Notes under the pieces: generated by a model | Told to the model about the DNA's origin: nothing | Database searches by the model: none | Seen by the model: only the letters and a program-made list of their open reading frames with translations | Part shown: positions 35,501 to 45,861 of the stretch, piece by piece | How the letters are laid out: each line of letters opens with the position of its first letter | Position numbering within the stretch: the first letter of the stretch is position 1 | Translations under genes and position numbers: made by a program | Assembly (NCBI GenBank): GCA_033239725.1 | Contig: BTCW01000001.1 | Location: forward strand, 31,858,176-31,922,175 | Direction of reading: 5' to 3' | From: Echinochloa phyllopogon | Taxonomy: Eukaryota; Streptophyta; Magnoliopsida; Poales; Poaceae | Length of the DNA: 64,000 nucleotides

Positions 35501-36660
35501 AACTCTCCCCTCACTCCTTTGCCTACCAGTGTTCCCTTCATACAACTACACTGAATTTAAATTTCAGACAGCATTTTAGCTGGCTAATCTGGAAGATGTA
35601 ATCCTAATACGTAATTTAGCACAAACCTATGCTAAAAAATGTTCCTTTCCCCACTCAAATCAAGCAGACCAAAAGAACATACCATGGAAAAGACAATAAA
35701 GATTGGTATTGTGGCACACAAATGCAGCCATACAGATATGGCAGCATGTGCAGACAACTGTTGGAAAAGGGCTTTGATAGAGATATGGATCAACAATCTC
35801 CTTACGGGATCAGCACAACTTGTGGTGCGATTGTTCAGATTTGCAGTTAAGACGGTGAGGAATTGTGAATAATAAATCTTTTCTAATTTGCACTTTAATG
35901 GCAGAAATTCAATTGCCGTATTGGTGTCAGAATCCCACCTCATCCACTAGAGTCCAAGTTCGTCTCCAATTGGATCGAATAGACAATTTTTGCAGACTAA
36001 TTCAGAACTCGGTGTTATTGTGAGGCTGCGTGAGCTGTACCTATCGAGCACAGACATGACGTAGAGGAAGTGAAGGCCGGCGCCTACGGCGAGCGCTACG
36101 CCCCAGAAGAAGTGCTTCCCCCAGAAGCACAGGACGCTGACGACGGCGAGGTACGCCGTGAGGCTGTGCACGGCGGTGCGCATGACCACCTTGCCGCCGT
36201 CCTTCCTCCAGGCCGCCGCGGCCAGCCACGCCCACGCGAGCGCGGCCCCCGCGCCCCCCGCGGCGCCGTAGAACTTCCAGTACGTCTCCGTGAGCTCGGA
36301 CGCCGGCACCGAGGGGTCCTCGGAGCGGTAGACCGAGGGCGGCGGCGGCGCGGGCGCGGGGTCCGGGGAGCCCGCGGGTGTGCCCCAGGGCTCGGCCGTG
36401 AGGTTGGCGTAGCGGCCGATGTTGAAGCGGTCGGCCTGGCGGAAGCGGTTGAGGCCGAAGAGCGCGAGCGCGGCGCCGAAGACGAGCAGGTGGAGGAGGA
36501 ACACCACCAGCCAGAACACGTCCCGGCACTGCCGCCTCGGCCACGCCGCCGCGCCCGCCCCCGCCGCCGCCGCCGCCGGGGCCCCCGCCACGCCAGCCGC
36601 CTCCGGGAGGCTAGGGTTCCCGCTCCCCTCGCAGGAGGCCGAGGTGGAGGACGAGGACAT
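32574..36660 (-). CDS. Choline transporter-like (CTL/PNS1 family) multi-span membrane protein
   Basis: Six exons on the minus strand (36041-36660, 34063-34246, 33745-33969, 33516-33632, 32945-33178, 32574-32783) join in frame to 529 residues. The Ser/Ala-rich N-terminus (about 50 residues) precedes the first membrane segment, CRDVFWLVVFLLHLLVFG, and a hydrophilic loop starts after ALFGLNRFRQ. The rest is a chain of hydrophobic segments, including WMALWSFGVSGIVAFGIPNG, WTGAVLSNTVHVIVSGMVF, and the conserved family block RFFNKYAYVQIAVNGQSF, then GGLITGTCTGVW. It ends NGRLDHLPHTSSI. CTL proteins are membrane transporters; in plants they act in choline transport and membrane traffic needed for phloem sieve pores and cell plates. 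The substrate here is inferred from family. Intron 1 (about 1.8 kb) has no other gene. The gene looks complete. Confidence 0.93.
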
Positions 36661-37312
36661 GGCGGGCGATCGGCGATTGGAGGGGGGGTCACGCCGACGC
36701 CGGGAAATGGGGATTAGCGGGGGTAGAGAGCGAGAGACAGAGAGAGCGACTGGCGTCAAGCACGCGGGGAGACCGGAGGAGGAGTGGTAACTGGATAACT
36801 GCTCGGCGGCGGCGGCGGCGGTGGGACTAGGGGAGTAACCGTTTCGGTCATCGGGGTGACGACGACGACTCGCGCGAGCGAACTGCGGGGGGAATGATGG
36901 CGACGTCGCGCGGAATTTCGGGGGGCAAGGCAAGGGGACGGGGAAGCCGGGAAGGGGAAGCGGTTGGGCTCGTCCGCGGCCGCGACTCCGTGGGAGGGTT
37001 GGTGCGGGGGTTTGGGTTTGGGTGAGGGCGGCGTCGGGCGCTTCCGCCTCGGCTGGGAGTGGGAGGGCAGGGGTTCTAGAAGGCCGGCAGCCACTTGGAT
37101 TGGATGGCTGCTGCGGCTGGTGGGACGGAAATGCCGAGCGTTTGATTTTGGCGACGATTTGCTGCGCTGGATCCAGCGGCGGCACAACTGTGGGCGTTTC
37201 CTTCGAGTTCTCTGCACGGCTGGCTGTACACGGGAGATCCGCGTGATAGGCCGGTAGGGGATGATGCTCCAGCCTCGCGAAATCTAATCGTTTCTTCACC
37301 TTCAAATGACTA
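36661..37312. other. Choline-transporter-like gene 5' UTR and promoter
   Basis: GC-rich sequence with a GA-rich stretch (36722-36748, AGAGAGCGAGAGACAGAGAG). Long open frames crossing it are compositional. No gene is seen. Confidence 0.5.
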
Positions 37313-37610
37313 TGGGGGTGTTTAGTTCCAGAAACAGAAATAGAATGTTTGGTAAAAATGTCACATCGAACGTTGTGCGTACTGTAGCACTTTTCATTTG
37401 TTTGCGATAAACATTGTCCTACCATGACCTAACTATGCTCAAAAGATTCGTCTCGTCGTGTACATCAAAACTATGTAATTAGTTTTTTATTTACCTACAT
37501 TTAATATTCCATGTACGATGAGAGGGAGTTGATATGATAGAAGAACAGTGAAGTTTGGAGAGAGAATTTTTAGAAGTTTGGTGATATGATTAAGAACTAA
37601 ACAGGACCTA
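37313..37610. mobile_element. MITE, GTTTAGTTCC family, copy 2
   Basis: Ends are GGGGTGTTTAGTTCC and GAACTAAACAGGACC. The interior contains the reverse complement of the CGAGACGAATCTTTTGAG block, so this copy is inverted relative to copies 1, 3 and 4. TATG occurs on both sides. Confidence 0.75.
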
Positions 37611-37651
37611 TGATCCGTTCGAACTTTGAAGTCGGGGTAAGTAATTTAATA

Positions 37652-37932
37652 GGAGCAACTCCAGCAGACCATCTAAACAAGCCCCCAAGCTAAATTTAGA
37701 GGGCCAAACAAAAAAATTGAACTCTAGCAGGGCCTCTTCTTGACCCCGTATTTTGGAGAGGCCTCCAAATTTATCCTCCCACCCTCCATTGCCGGGGGGT
37801 CTCTAGGGAGGCCTCCATCCTTCAGGGCTATTGTTGGAGTTGAAACAAGTTTTGAGACCCATAAAAAATAGATGAAGCCCCATTTGATATTTGAAGGGCC
37901 TGATTTAAGAGCTATTGCTGGAGTTGCTCTAA
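37652..37932. mobile_element. MITE with GGAGCAACTCCAGCAG ends
   Basis: The left end AGGAGCAACTCCAGCAG and right end TTGCTGGAGTTGCTCTAA are inverted repeats. This is a common short non-coding grass element. The 280-410 region contains a related degraded piece. Confidence 0.65.
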
Positions 37933-38375
37933 CAAGCTGTATAGTATAGCGTATTATGTACTCCGTAGTTAGTTTTTTCGTCATCTAATTTCTTGTGTTG
38001 GCAGAAATATTATTATTATGTATCTAATTTAGCTGCCGCTCTGGCTGCCGATTGTTTTAGTGTCGTTGCTTAGGCTAATCTCAATTGGGGTTTCACGAAG
38101 GATTTTATGGCACTAAATGTGTTGATGTGTCATAGGAGAGAGAAGCAAGAGTTTTATAGGATGTGTGAAGAGTTTCATCACCATGACACTCGATCTAGGT
38201 AACCGTGTAGTGAAACGGTGCACTGATACTGGCAAGTGGAATTCCCTTCCATCTAAAAAAACAAAACTAATCTCTGGACCCTACAAAATGGTCATTTTCT
38301 TCCGTCTCTCCGAGCCTACAAGCCATCATTTCTCTAGCGACTAATTTGGACTTCTGCCTCTCAGCTCTCAACAAC
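37933..38375. other. Spacer, no gene seen
   Basis: No coding signal. Around 38090-38220 there is a segment beginning near CTCAATTGGGGTTTCAC and ending near GTGTAGTGAAACGGTG, with GTTTCAC/GTGAAAC inverted ends; it may be another degraded MITE. Confidence 0.3.
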
Positions 38376-38672
38376 GGCCCTGTTTAGTTCCCTTCAAAAG
38401 CAAAAAATTCTCTCTCCAAACTTCATTATTCACCTATCACATCAAATCACATCAAATCTCTCTCCTCGTACATGAAACACTAAACACAGATAAATAAAAA
38501 AACTAAGTACATGGTTTTAATGTACACGACGAGACGAATCTTTTGAGCCTAGTTAGGTCATGGTAGGACAACGATTACCACAAACAAACGAAAAGTGCTA
38601 CAGTACGCTGCAGTGTTCGATGTGACATTTTCACCAAACTTCACATTCTCTTTCCGCGAACTAAACACCCCC
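38376..38672. mobile_element. MITE, GTTTAGTTCC family, copy 3
   Basis: It runs from GGCCCTGTTTAGTTCCC to CGAACTAAACACCCCC. The interior matches copies 1 and 4 in the same orientation (CGACGAGACGAATCTTTTGA, AACGAAAAGTGCTACAGTAC). Confidence 0.8.
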
Positions 38673-38680
38673 ATAACATG

Positions 38681-38976
38681 GGCCCTGTCTAGTTCCCAGT
38701 CACATCACCAAACTTTCAAAAATTCTCTTTTCAAACTTCACTATTCACCTATCACATCAAATCTCTCTCCTCATGTATGGAGTACTAAACGTGGGTAAAT
38801 AAAAAAACTAGTTGCATGGTTTTGATGTACATGACGAGACGAATCTTTTGAGCCTAGTTAGGTCATGGTAGGACAATGTTTACCACAAACAAACGAAAAG
38901 TGCTACAATGCGCTACAGTGTCCGATGTGACTTTTTCACTTCACTTTTCATTCTTTTTTCAGAAACTAAACACCCC
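38681..38976. mobile_element. MITE, GTTTAGTTCC family, copy 4
   Basis: It runs from GGCCCTGTCTAGTTCCC to AGAAACTAAACACCCC. It lies only 8 bp from copy 3 in direct orientation. CATG sits on both sides of the element. Confidence 0.8.
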
Positions 38977-39110
38977 ATGATCAATGGTGGTGTGGCTGGG
39001 AAAAAGAAGGCTTTTGATCCCTTGCAACTGACAGACCCTATCAAGTGGCCGTGGCCCATGGCCACCACTATCATTGCCCTTTTTCGAGCTGTTCGTGCCA
39101 TCCAGCACTA

Positions 39111-39717
39111 CGGGGCTGTTTGGATGCAGTCCTGGACGTGATTTGCCTGGCTGAAAGCTTGCCTGGAGACTGCCCGGGCGCCGTTTGGATGAGGTCCTGC
39201 CAATCTGCCTGGTGCAGGCAGCAGCGCGCAAGCCCAGGCGTTCAAAAACGACTGCCTGGCTCCGGCAGCTCAGGTTGCCTGCGCTAATCACAACTTTAGA
39301 GCATTTGCTATTGCTAGCTACGGCTGAATTAGATTCAACGTGTATAACAGTCAACAGTGAGCTAGAGTATGGTTTATTTTATTTTTTACATAAACACAAT
39401 ACTATACTATATGAAAATCATTGTGTAAGATGTACATACAAAATATTGGAGATTTTATTTTCATACATATTTTTAATAAATATTATTAATTAAGAATAAG
39501 AATTATGCAAATTATTAGTTTTTATTAATTATGTACGGTAGGCATTAGAAACATATTAATACTGTGTTTTCTCTTGTTAGCAATCTCAGGCTCAGGCTTC
39601 CAACCAAACGAACTATCACCAACTTGCCTGGCCAGGCAGATTGCAACAAATATACAGGCAATTCTCAGGCAGCATTTTTCACCAGGCAGGTTGCCCAGGA
39701 CTCCAACCAAACAAGCC
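39111..39717. mobile_element. PIF/Harbinger-like MITE with 3-bp target duplication
   Basis: The left end GGGGCTGTTTGGATGCAGTC and the right end (reverse complement) GGGCTTGTTTGGTTGGAGTC are inverted repeats flanked by CTA on each side. GCCTGG/CCAGGCA motifs recur throughout the ends. The middle is AT-rich and non-coding. Confidence 0.65.
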
Positions 39718-40552
39718 CTACTCGCGGCGGGGCGTTTGCCATGCTCCCCCTTGTGTTACCCTTCAACCAGTTAGGCAGCCACATCGTACCTTGTGGCAAT
39801 GGCTTCCACCATCTTTGCATCAGAGGAACTGCAACGAAGTCTCAAGAAAAATAAGTAGCAAGAAAATGGGAGCTCGCCTTTTTTTTTAGCACAAAATGGG
39901 AGCTCGGCTAACCTTGCGGCCAGAACCTATTGGGCTGGTATTGGGCCTCATGTTGCTGGTAAATTTAAACCGGGCTTAGTTTGATCAGGCATTCAGGCCC
40001 TGTCTCTAATCCGGCGATGACGCCAACTCCCCCACCCAGCAGACAAGCAGTCGGCAGCCGTCGTGGGCACGGCGCAGCCGTCACGTGGCCCGGCCCCTCT
40101 GGCTGGCCGATTCATTGGCCCACTCGACGCCGAGCACGACGCCGTTTTTCGCGTGTCGGCGGCTGTCGCCGTCCGGCACCTCGGCGCGTGACGGCGTCAG
40201 AGCAGAGCAGCAGGAGACTGTTCCGGCCGCGGTCAGGCGCAGGCAGGCTGACCCAGGGGACCCACACAGCGCCCAAACGTACCCCGCTGGTAGGGCCCAC
40301 CGCTGCTGGAAAACAAGTCCACCCGTAATCATTCACCCGTACCTCCAATGACACTGTGGGACCGAGACGGGCACTGACCGGTGGGGTCAGCGTGGCGCGG
40401 GGGTAGGGACGCGTTTCGAGGTGCGATTGGCGGGAGGCCGCCTTCTTATACTGTCTGGGAGCCTCCGTGGAGAGAGCAGGAAACAGAAAGCTGAAAGCTC
40501 GAAACATTTCACCCTCGATTCGAAAAAGGGGAAACCAGCAGCGGCGCCCAAG
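39718..40552. other. GID2 upstream region
   Basis: No gene is seen. It is GC-rich from 40020. A TATA-like CTTATACTG lies at 40445-40453, about 100 nt before the 5'-UTR donor, a plausible but unproven GID2 core promoter. Confidence 0.4.
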
Positions 40553-40824
40553 GTACAAACTACTGTGCTCCCCCCTCAATTCCTCTGCCGTTTCTCTCAA
40601 ATTTCTTGGTTGAACACTAAATTCCGCGCATTGGTAGTGGGATCGAGTCAGATCTGGTGTGTTTTGAGCTTCCTTGAGCTTAACCGGTTGAATCTGCGCT
40701 GGTTTCTGGGCGAGGTTTGGGGGGAATGGAATTCCTTGGTGGGGATCCGGGTGTGTTTGCAGTGCTGATGCCGTCGAGCTCGAATCTTCCAGTGTAGATA
40801 GATAAACTGCCCTGCTTCCCGCAG
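40553..40824 (+). other. GID2 5'-UTR intron
   Basis: A donor follows CGGCGCCCAAG at 40553 (GTACAAAC) and an acceptor CTTCCCGCAG ends at 40824, 71 nt before the start codon. The interior is T-rich like a plant intron. This is predicted from splice signals only. Confidence 0.55.
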
Positions 40825-40895
40825 GTTCATCCGCTCCTCCTCCCAAGCAGCGGCTGATCCACGAGCAAGGGGGCTTGGGCGGCTGATCTCCAGCC

Positions 40896-41603
40896 ATGAA
40901 GTGCCGCTCGGATTCGTCGGGCGGGGGCGACGAGCACCGGCCACCGGCCGCCGCTGCCGCGGGGGATGGCGGCTCGAGCGAGCCGAGTAAGAAGCAGCGG
41001 ACGGAGGAGCCGCCCCCCAGCTCCAGCGGGGTGGGGGAGTGCTCGTCCTCGTCCGCGTCCGTGCAGGCTGCAGCGCCGCCGACGCAAGGGGAGCAGTCGG
41101 CGCCGGATGCAAGTGAGGCCGAGCAGGCGCCGCCGGATGCCGGAGAAGTAGGGGAGGAGCAGGCGAGGGTGCCGGATCTCGGGGAGGACCTGGTGTTCGA
41201 GGTGCTGATGCGGGCGGAGGCGCGGACGCTGGCGACGGCGGGATGCGTCAGCCACGCCTGGCGGCAGCTGGCGCGGGACGAGCGCCTGTGGGAGGCGGCG
41301 TGCGTGCGTGAGTGGGCCAACCTTGGATTCTCCGAGCATACACTTCGCATGGTCGTCCTTTCGTTCGGCGGCTTTCGCCGCCTGTACGAGCTCTACATCC
41401 GTCCGGTCCAGCTGCGTGCTGCAGGCGCGCCGCCAGGGCAACGGAGGGGATTGGCGCCGGTGAGACTGGGCCGGGATCAGGTCCAAGTCTCACTGTCTCT
41501 GCTCTCGACCTCGTTCTTTATGAACATGCCTAATGCTCCCCCTCCTCCTAAGAAGGACAAGGATAAAGATAGTGATAAGAATGGAGGTGGCAAGTGTGGG
41601 TGA
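40896..41603 (+). CDS. GID2: F-box protein GID2, gibberellin signalling
   Basis: A single exon of 235 residues. GID2 is the F-box subunit of an SCF ubiquitin ligase that binds DELLA growth repressors after gibberellin perception and sends them to the proteasome, in the nucleus. Residues 1-90 are low-complexity (Ala, Pro, Ser, Glu) and begin MKCRSDSSGGGDE with a basic SKKQR patch. The F-box spans about 92-140 (PDLGEDLVFEVLMRAEARTL, then AWRQLARDERLWEAACVREW). The GGF motif is at about 158-160 (SFGGFRRLYELYIRP) and the LSL motif at about 200-210 (QVQVSLSLLSTSFF). The C-terminus is Lys/Asp-rich and ends NGGGKCG. These features and their order are diagnostic of grass GID2. It is complete. The 14-3-3 gene follows 0.87 kb downstream on the same strand. 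Confidence 0.95.
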   Translation: MKCRSDSSGGGDEHRPPAAAAAGDGGSSEPSKKQRTEEPPPSSSGVGECSSSSASVQAAAPPTQGEQSAPDASEAEQAPPDAGEVGEEQARVPDLGEDLVFEVLMRAEARTLATAGCVSHAWRQLARDERLWEAACVREWANLGFSEHTLRMVVLSFGGFRRLYELYIRPVQLRAAGAPPGQRRGLAPVRLGRDQVQVSLSLLSTSFFMNMPNAPPPPKKDKDKDSDKNGGGKCG

Positions 41604-42469
41604 GGAAGTTTGTGAAAAATAGCGAACCTACCTCCCAAGCAGCGTCATGATAACCTGCATATCTACTATCAGGTGGCCAAATCATGGTTCTTTACTACAT
41701 TTGTGGGAGACTGTGGGTAGGCGCATATGTACTGATGGGGAGACAGATAAGCTGAGTGAGATAGGATTGAAGGGGTTACAGTAGTTCCTTGAGTAGCTAT
41801 CAAGTCTGTGATGTACCTCTTAAATTACACACGATCAGCTAATGTATAACATTTCCTTGAAATATACTCCGTATGTGCCAACTGCCAAGAGAGCAGCATG
41901 GATTTTCGTCTCGGGGTGATGTTGTGCCATGTACTTGTCAAATCCCCATGGGTCAGAAAGCATTTTATGTGAGCCCTTTTGTTGTAAAGACTTCTCTCAT
42001 TCCCATTGAAAGGGAAATGATTATATGTTTAAACACAATAACTTAATAACTTGAGGAATAGCTGAGGTGTTGATTTCTGCTACTAAAGATCAGTTAGTAC
42101 TGTTTTTTTTCATGCTACTGTTAAGTTTAGTAAGCAAACATGATGCTTTTTGTATACCTATTTACAATGTTTATTCGAATACAATTGTGTGTGGACTCAT
42201 GTAGTTCATTTCAGATGGATCCATCCGTTGCTTTTAGTGTATTTGATTTTTTTTCTTCTCTCACTTTGTGCCTTCCAAATTTGATCTTCCTTCCCAATAA
42301 TTTATCCTTTCTTGGTCACATATGAGATTTTTTGTAAGATACAAAGTTTACAGATTGCTTCACTATTGTTTCTTTTTGGTGTGGTAATTAGCATTTAACT
42401 CACCATCGTTTTTCCTTAAATCCTCCAGTTTGACCTTTGGTGGACTGTTAGAAACCATAAACTGTGAAG
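41604..42469 (+). other. GID2 3' UTR / 14-3-3 5' leader
   Basis: It contains the GID2 3' UTR and then T-rich sequence resembling an intron. A splice acceptor (TAAATCCTCCAG) at 42418-42429 precedes 40 nt of leader before the 14-3-3 ATG. The 14-3-3 gene therefore has a 5'-UTR intron whose upstream exon is somewhere in or before this region. I could not locate that exon. Confidence 0.5.
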
Positions 42470-44126
42470 ATGTCGCTGCCTGCTGAGCTTTCCCGTGAGG
42501 AAAATGTTTACATGGCTAAGCTTGCAGAGCAGGCTGAGAGGTATGAGGAGATGGTCGAATTCATGGAGAAGGTGGCTAAGGCAGTTGATTCTGAGGAGCT
42601 TACTGTAGAGGAGCGCAACCTTCTGTCAGTTGCTTACAAGAATGTCATTGGGGCCCGTCGTGCCTCATGGCGCATCATATCATCCATTGAGCAGAAGGAA
42701 GAGGGACGTGGCAACGAGGACCGTGTCACTCTTATCAAGGACTACCGTAGCAAGATAGAAGTTGAACTCACCAAGATCTGTGATGGAATTCTCAAGCTCC
42801 TTGATTCCCACCTTGTCCCCTCATCCACGGCTCCAGAGTCCAAGGTTTTCTACCTCAAGATGAAGGGTGACTACTACAGGTATTACTATTGGCATGTCAA
42901 TTTTCTAAAATTTGTTTTTTTTTGTGCTGCTGTATCATTTTGGTTGAATCTAACAGGTACCTTGCGGAGTTTAAAACTGGATCTGAGAGAAAGGATGCAG
43001 CTGAGAACACAATGGTGGCATACAAAGCTGCTCAGGTTATTTCCTTGTCCTGCATTTTATAGTCGTAATGTTACATTTTTCTGACTGGGTCATTATATTT
43101 TTCATATGGCCAATTCATCATCCAGTGTAGTGTGTTGCTGATACTTATTCTGCTAAAATCTTTCAGGATATTGCACTGGCAGAGTTGGCCCCCACTCATC
43201 CTATTAGGCTTGGGCTGGCGCTCAACTTCTCAGTATTTTATTATGAGATCCTCAACTCTCCTGACCGTGCCTGCAATCTTGCCAAGCAGGTTTGATTTCT
43301 TGATCCACTACATGAATTGTGTACTGTTCTCCATTTCAATCCTTATGAAAATATGAACTGAATGAGAGCTCTGTGGACTTATGGCCCTGACGAAATTATG
43401 CAGTTCACTGTTCAAACAACTGTTACGAAATAATGTGGCTTGGGTTTAATCAAAAGTTGAAAACTAGTGCAATCCATCAGGAATGTGCTTATGGACAGTG
43501 AGCAAGTTAATGGTGTGGTGGATCTGCACTAGTTATGAAATTAGGTGATAGTGCATCATGAATAACTAAATAAAATTTGTAAGTTTCTTAATATATAAGC
43601 AAAAATTTGATCAAATGACAAGTGATGAGCCAAAAGGATGAGCACAAGCAACTGACAATGCATTCCTCTGTTGAGTATTCTTGATCCAGTAAAGATTTGC
43701 CATTGAGTGGACCCTCCTTTCCCCCATTAAATTATTTTGAGAACTCAGTGGTTGCCCTTATCCAATGTAGTAGAGCTATGTACTTAGTTCGAGAAACAAA
43801 AGTAGAGCTATATACCAGTCTTAAATATTCAGTCACTTATTCTGCTTTGATTGTTCTAGGCTTTTGATGAGGCCATCTCAGAGCTGGATACCCTGAGCGA
43901 GGAATCCTACAAGGACAGCACTCTGATCATGCAGCTTCTGCGTGATAACTTGACCCTCTGGACTTCAGACATCACGGTATCTCCTTCATCCTATCGTATT
44001 TCAACTCACATCTTTTTTTTTCCTGGAGTCATCCCATATATTCAAATTCCATTTGCCTGGTTCTAGGAGGATGCCACTGAAGAAATCAAGGAGGCTCCCA
44101 AGGGCGAGTCTGGAGATGGGCAGTAA
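42470..44126 (+). CDS. 14-3-3-like protein, GF14 type
   Basis: Five coding exons (42470-42879, 42957-43035, 43167-43289, 43860-43976, 44067-44126) join in frame to 262 residues, the usual length. 14-3-3 dimers bind phosphorylated Ser/Thr motifs and control localisation and activity of kinases, transcription factors and proton pumps, in cytosol and nucleus. The start is MSLPAELSREENVYMAKLAE. The family signature RNLLSVAYKNVIGARRASWR with its phospho-binding Lys and Arg residues is intact. YYRYLAEFKTG spans the first intron. ALNFSVFYYEILNSPDRAC and TLWTSDITEDATEE follow, and the tail is variable. The sequence resembles rice non-epsilon GF14 members. It is complete and undisturbed. The nearby GID2 shares its strand. 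Confidence 0.95.
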
Positions 44127-44782
44127 AGATGATCTATGTGCCCAGAAACTACATTTCAGTGTTCGACCTACTAGTGAATCTGCCATGTGCTCTGGGTTCT
44201 TGTTTCGTCGATATAGGTTGTATTGTTGCTTGTGATAGCTGGAAATTGGAGACTCCCATTTGTGCTGTGCTAGAAAGGCTTGCAAGTACCTTGCTAGTTG
44301 GCAGGTGTTGTCAAGCTACACTTGGTTGAGGGAGCCTTTATTTATTTGAATCATTGGTGTTACTTTATTTGTAGGTTGAGTCTTCCTGTTGATTGTCTCC
44401 ATGTTCGTTTCTATTCTATTGTTGATTTATTCATGTTCATGCCATCTTTATATGCACTGTTTTCATTTCTTTTGTTGCAATATATGTTGTTTCGCGTGCA
44501 GAAAGTCGAAACCTTTTGAAGGTAAGTAGTTTGGACATTAGGGTCGACTAACTGGTTACGTACGAACGAGAGACGTCATAAATTCAGAAAAACCTTTGTA
44601 ACTACGGCAGGCTAGGAAGGCTAGGAAGCAGCACTTGCCACTTGAGAGCTGAGAAGCTTCAGCGGCAGGCGGAAACACACACAGAGGTCCCCTTCATGCT
44701 TCATATTCCAGGATCGTGAACTTTATTATACAGTGAAAGCTATTGCAGCGAAAATTGTTATCTAAAAGATATGCTAATTGGA
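44127..44782. other. 14-3-3 3' UTR and spacer
   Basis: The first about 400 nt are T-rich and probably 3' UTR. No further gene before the CDC48 fragment. Confidence 0.45.
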
Positions 44783-45075
44783 TCAGTTATAAAGGTCGTC
44801 CTCGTCGGCGCCGGCCGTCGCAGCAGGTCCCTCAAAATGAACGGCCTTGATCTGAGCCGGCTCCTCGGCGCAGTCAGCCGCCGCCGCCGCGATCTCTTGG
44901 TCTTCCTCCGGCGCTCGATATGATTGATGTCCTCGCGTATGGGTACTACTTGCACGCCTTCTGGTAGACCTCCGTGACCGTGATGTCCGTGCCGCTGAAG
45001 CCCGGGCCGTGAAACCAGCGAGCGCGCCGAGGTCGATGTGTGATCCTGGTAACTTGGCAAAATCACCGAACCTCG
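44783..45075 (-). pseudogene. CDC48 (p97 AAA ATPase) C-terminal fragment, frameshifted
   Basis: On the minus strand, pieces of the CDC48 C-terminus appear in order but in different frames: HIDLGALAGF, then GFSGTDITVTEVYQKACK (44951-45003), REDINHIERRR (about 44905-44937), EEPAQIKAVHFEG (about 44825-44865) and the terminal ADEDDLYN with a stop at 44783. In CDC48 these are the end of the second ATPase domain, the following helix and the acidic tail. The helix between HFEE and the tail is mostly missing and at least two frame changes are needed, so it is a decayed fragment. Its upstream end merges with unrelated sequence next to the lipid-transfer-like promoter. A single open frame of 131 residues crosses it only because of the frame changes. 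The assignment rests on these motifs alone. Confidence 0.65.
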
Positions 45076-45233
45076 CGCGCGCGCGCAGGCAGGGGTTTGA
45101 CGGGTCAAACGGGCAGGGTGGGCCCAGCAGATCGACCGTCCAGCACTCCAGCTCCCTGAACCTCGCATCGTCGCTCACTCACGCCGTCCGCGATCGTTCG
45201 TTCCGAAGCCCGCGCCAGCAGCGACGATCGACG

Positions 45234-45861
45234 ATGCGCCTCGCCGCGCTCCTCCTTCACCTCCTCCTGGTCTCCGTCCCTGCCTCCGTCTCCGCCCGCG
45301 TGGCCGCCGCGGCCGGCGGCGGCGCCCCGGGCTCGGCGGGCGCCCCGGACGGCGTGCCGGCGGAGCACCTGCTGCCGTGCCTGGAGCCGCTGCTGCCGTG
45401 CACGGCGTACCTCAAGACCGGCAACCACCCCTCCAACACGTGCTGCACCGCCATGCACAACGCCGCCGCCGCCGAGATGCCCTGCCTCTGCCGCCTCTTC
45501 GCCGACCCGGAGATCCTCGCCACCTTCAACGTCACCCGGGACCAGATGTTCAGGCTCCCCGCCCGATGCGGCCTCCCCGTCGGCTGCCGCGCCGGCGCCA
45601 CCCCCGCCCACGAGCCAGGTCAGTTCGATCTGTAGCCGCCGGCGTTGCGCTTACACTTTATACCCACCCCGATCCCCTCTGCGGCGCATTGACATTTGAA
45701 TGCTCGTGCGCGTGAACGCGTGCAATGCAGTCGTGGAAGCGCCGCCGCCGCCGCCGGCGACGCACCAGCACCAACATGGTGGTGCCTCGTCGAGGAGGAG
45801 CGAGTTCTGGGGCGTCTGGCGCGTGGTCGCATCGGTGGTGCCTATGGCGGCGCTGTTCTAA
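45234..45861 (+). CDS. Lipid-transfer protein-like (eight-cysteine motif) secreted protein
   Basis: Two exons (45234-45618 and 45731-45861) join in frame to 171 residues. Residues 1-22 (MRLAALLLHLLLVSVPASVS) form a signal peptide. The eight-cysteine motif follows: LLPCLEPLLPC, SNTCCTAMH, EMPCLCRLF, and ARCGLPVGC, giving C, C, CC, CxC, C, C in the order of plant lipid-transfer/protease-inhibitor folds. The C-terminal exon encodes a Pro/His/Gln-rich linker and a hydrophobic end (FWGVWRVVASVVPMAALF), which may be a membrane or GPI-anchor signal as in LTPG-type proteins. The probable role is binding or moving lipids at the plasma membrane or cell wall. The subfamily is uncertain. The intron is 112 nt with GT/AG borders. 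The start codon is the first Met of the signal peptide. Confidence 0.82.

Noticed and set aside
35947..37425. Minus-strand open frame of 492 residues
   Set aside because: It contains real exon 1 of the choline-transporter-like gene, but its first 255 codons come from the GC-rich 5' region and its last codons run into intron 1. The conserved start is at 36660.
40112..41350. Minus-strand open frame of 412 residues
   Set aside because: It is antisense to GID2 and its promoter; its length comes from GC-rich codons, and the sense strand has the diagnostic GID2 motifs.
44783..45178. A 131-residue minus-strand gene divergent from the lipid-transfer-like gene
   Set aside because: The CDC48 motifs lie in different frames, so the single frame is an accident of a decayed fragment; its Met is only 55 nt from the neighbouring start codon.
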